64,000 nt of DNA. It comes from an uncultured Lachnospiraceae bacterium (lineage in GTDB: Bacteria; Bacillota; Clostridia; Lachnospirales; Lachnospiraceae). The notes under the pieces were generated by a model. That model was not told the origin of the DNA, made no database searches, and saw only the letters and a program-made list of their open reading frames with translations. The translations under genes and the position numbers were made by a program. The DNA lies in the NCBI GenBank assembly GCA_947625205.1, contig CANQNN010000015.1:1-64000 (forward strand), written 5' to 3'. The stretch's first letter is position 1. Every line of letters starts with the position of its first letter. Positions 63,893 through 64,000 of this stretch are shown piece after piece.

Positions 63893-64000
63893 TTACCATA
63901 TGCGGTAATTGCCGCTCAGCGCAAGAAACGCAAAGAAATACAGACAGTTATCATAATATCTTCTCCTGCCTTCCCGAAGCGGGAGCTTAAAGAATCTTTC
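63893..64000 (-). CDS. 3' end of a probable glycoside hydrolase (cut by window edge)
   Basis: Only the last 35 codons are present, ending FFAFLALSGNYRIW then TAA. The pattern RRRYYDNCLYFFAFLALSGN resembles the C-terminus of (alpha/alpha)6-barrel hydrolases, and I tentatively think of GH8 reducing-end xylose-releasing exo-oligoxylanases. It is on the same strand 92 bp upstream of the esterase gene, so it probably belongs to the same operon. Confidence 0.55.
   Translation of the reverse strand, partial: ERFFKLPLREGRRRYYDNCLYFFAFLALSGNYRIW

Overview
The window looks like a chromosomal segment of a motile, anaerobic, fibre-degrading Firmicute, most probably a Lachnospiraceae-type Clostridium. 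The evidence is the tryptophan T-box leader, several chemoreceptors, YesM/YesN-type two-component regulators, LplABC-type sugar transporters, small lineage-typical proteins (DUF6033- and DUF6171-like) and a xylan/hexuronate gene set. Almost all core genes lie on the minus strand. No rRNA, tRNA or CRISPR array was seen.

Layout. 54-6206: trpEGCFBA operon read right to left, headed by a Trp-specific T-box (specifier UGG) and closed by a terminator; trpD is absent. 6309-10164: a chemoreceptor, an IscR-like Rrf2 regulator, a DUF6033-like protein and a response regulator. 9382-14039: a BMP-type binding protein, a hybrid histidine kinase and a response regulator form a probable ligand-sensing phosphorelay. 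14109-20248: phosphodiesterase, an unknown protein, and glpK with two flavoproteins and a DUF1667 protein (glycerol / glycerol-3-phosphate oxidation). 20336-23727: small Cys-rich protein, GH51 arabinofuranosidase, HAD phosphatase and YitT membrane protein.

23.9-38.9 kb is an accessory island. It carries a Nudix hydrolase, an Abi_2/AbiF-like HEPN protein behind a tiny structured leader, a DinB-like protein, a HepT/HTH-MntA toxin-antitoxin pair with a textbook operator-promoter, a BlaR1/BlaI-like pair with three operators, a DUF3990/HTH/small-protein module, a Fic protein, a GNAT, a cytidine deaminase and a phosphotransferase. Between them lie gene stubs: a serine recombinase N-terminus, a PHP phosphatase, an alpha/beta hydrolase, an FtsX-type permease, a DUF3795-like stub and a winged-helix remnant. 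A 37-bp sequence occurs as inverted copies (36/37 identical) at 23882 and 35658 and brackets 11.8 kb of this island.

38.9-64.0 kb is a glucuronoarabinoxylan locus: LplABC-like transporter, YesN/YesM-like regulators (the YesN gene is frameshifted in a G8 tract), GH43, GH5, two chemoreceptors, a heterodimeric ABC exporter, then uxuB, uxuA, GH115 alpha-glucuronidase, an SGNH esterase and the 3' end of another probable glycoside hydrolase. The hydrolases have no obvious signal peptides, which suggests import of oligosaccharides, intracellular trimming by GH115, GH43, GH51 and the esterase, and entry of glucuronate through UxuB and UxuA into the Entner-Doudoroff route.

The best candidates for something unusual are the three-gene DUF3990 module, the leader-coupled Abi protein, the 37-bp inverted repeats and the G8-frameshifted regulator.
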